From UMGS1387 sp045539625 (GTDB taxonomy: Bacteria; Bacillota; Clostridia; Oscillospirales; CAG-382), in assembly GCA_045539625.1 (NCBI GenBank), contig JAZQFS010000010.1:1-25121 (forward strand): a stretch of DNA of 25,121 nt. Direction: 5' to 3'. Under the pieces are notes generated by a model. That model was given only the letters and a program-made list of their open reading frames with translations, was not told the origin of the DNA and searched no databases. The position numbers and the translations under genes were made by a program. Numbering within the stretch: the stretch's first letter is position 1; each line of letters opens with the position of its first letter. Shown piece by piece: positions 25,102-25,121 of the stretch.

Positions 25102-25121
25102 GTTCTTTGATACGCTCTTTG

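Larger units (their letters stand above)
24421..25104 (-). mobile_element. IS200-type insertion sequence, tnpA only
   Basis: About 0.68 kb, with the transposase gene reading on the - strand between two similar subterminal hairpins. In transposase orientation both contain AACCACCCG: the left end at 25085-25104 (stem CACCCGC/GCGGGTG, loop ATA) and the right end at 24423-24445 (stem ACCACCCGT/ACGGGTGGT). IS200/IS605 elements have hairpin ends rather than terminal inverted repeats, and move as single-stranded circles. No tnpB accessory gene is present, which fits the IS200 group. The exact cleavage sites and target tetranucleotide cannot be fixed without an empty-site comparison, so the ends given are the hairpin limits. 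Confidence 0.8.

Overview
The window looks like chromosomal DNA of a Clostridia-type Bacillota, probably an anaerobic, gut-associated Oscillospirales/Lachnospirales-like organism. The reasons are a PolC-type replicative polymerase, S-layer-homology (SLH) surface proteins, the MEP isoprenoid gene ispG joined to rseP and polC, AAAGGAG-type ribosome binding sites on almost every gene, and a DUF815 ATPase. No rRNA, tRNA or CRISPR array was seen.

Left part, + strand (1-5811): a cell-surface locus. It starts inside a very large, acidic, nearly cysteine-free secreted-type protein (5' end outside the window) with MucBP-like and InlB/Listeria-Bacteroides-type repeats followed by a long helical region. 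After a 62-nt gap with a 12-bp GAAA-capped hairpin comes a 602-residue protein with a signal peptide, three SLH domains and three InlB-type repeats. A terminator closes this unit. A strong promoter then drives an 804-residue iron-sulfur helicase with an N-terminal RecB/Cas4-type nuclease domain (5904-8318).

Middle, - strand (8352-21533): nearest the helicase is a 1536-residue SLH-anchored enzyme with a GH99/WbsX-like catalytic domain, LamG-like domains, a copper-amine-oxidase-like stalk domain and carbohydrate-binding-type modules. Upstream of it lies a tight operon transcribed DUF815 ATPase - rseP - ispG - polC - esterase. At three successive junctions the stop codon sits inside the next gene's Shine-Dalgarno sequence (TAAAGGA), which suggests translational coupling. 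The esterase carries an in-frame TAA after residue 177; the frame past the stop still encodes the expected C-terminus with the catalytic histidine, so this is a recent nonsense mutation or a sequence error.

Right part: an AT-rich divergent promoter region with a long inverted repeat separates the operon from a + strand gene (21802-24204) that joins a calcineurin-like metallophosphoesterase to a PHP (CehA/McbA-like) domain, closed by a strong terminator. The window ends with an apparently complete IS200-type element (tnpA only, no tnpB) with subterminal hairpins. An inverted repeat in it would hide the tnpA ribosome binding site and start codon in transcripts entering from outside.

Most of the window is recognisable. 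The best candidates for something new are the surface locus at the left edge, the phosphoesterase-PHP fusion and the multi-module GH99-like S-layer enzyme. I found no clear multi-gene defence or other undescribed system.
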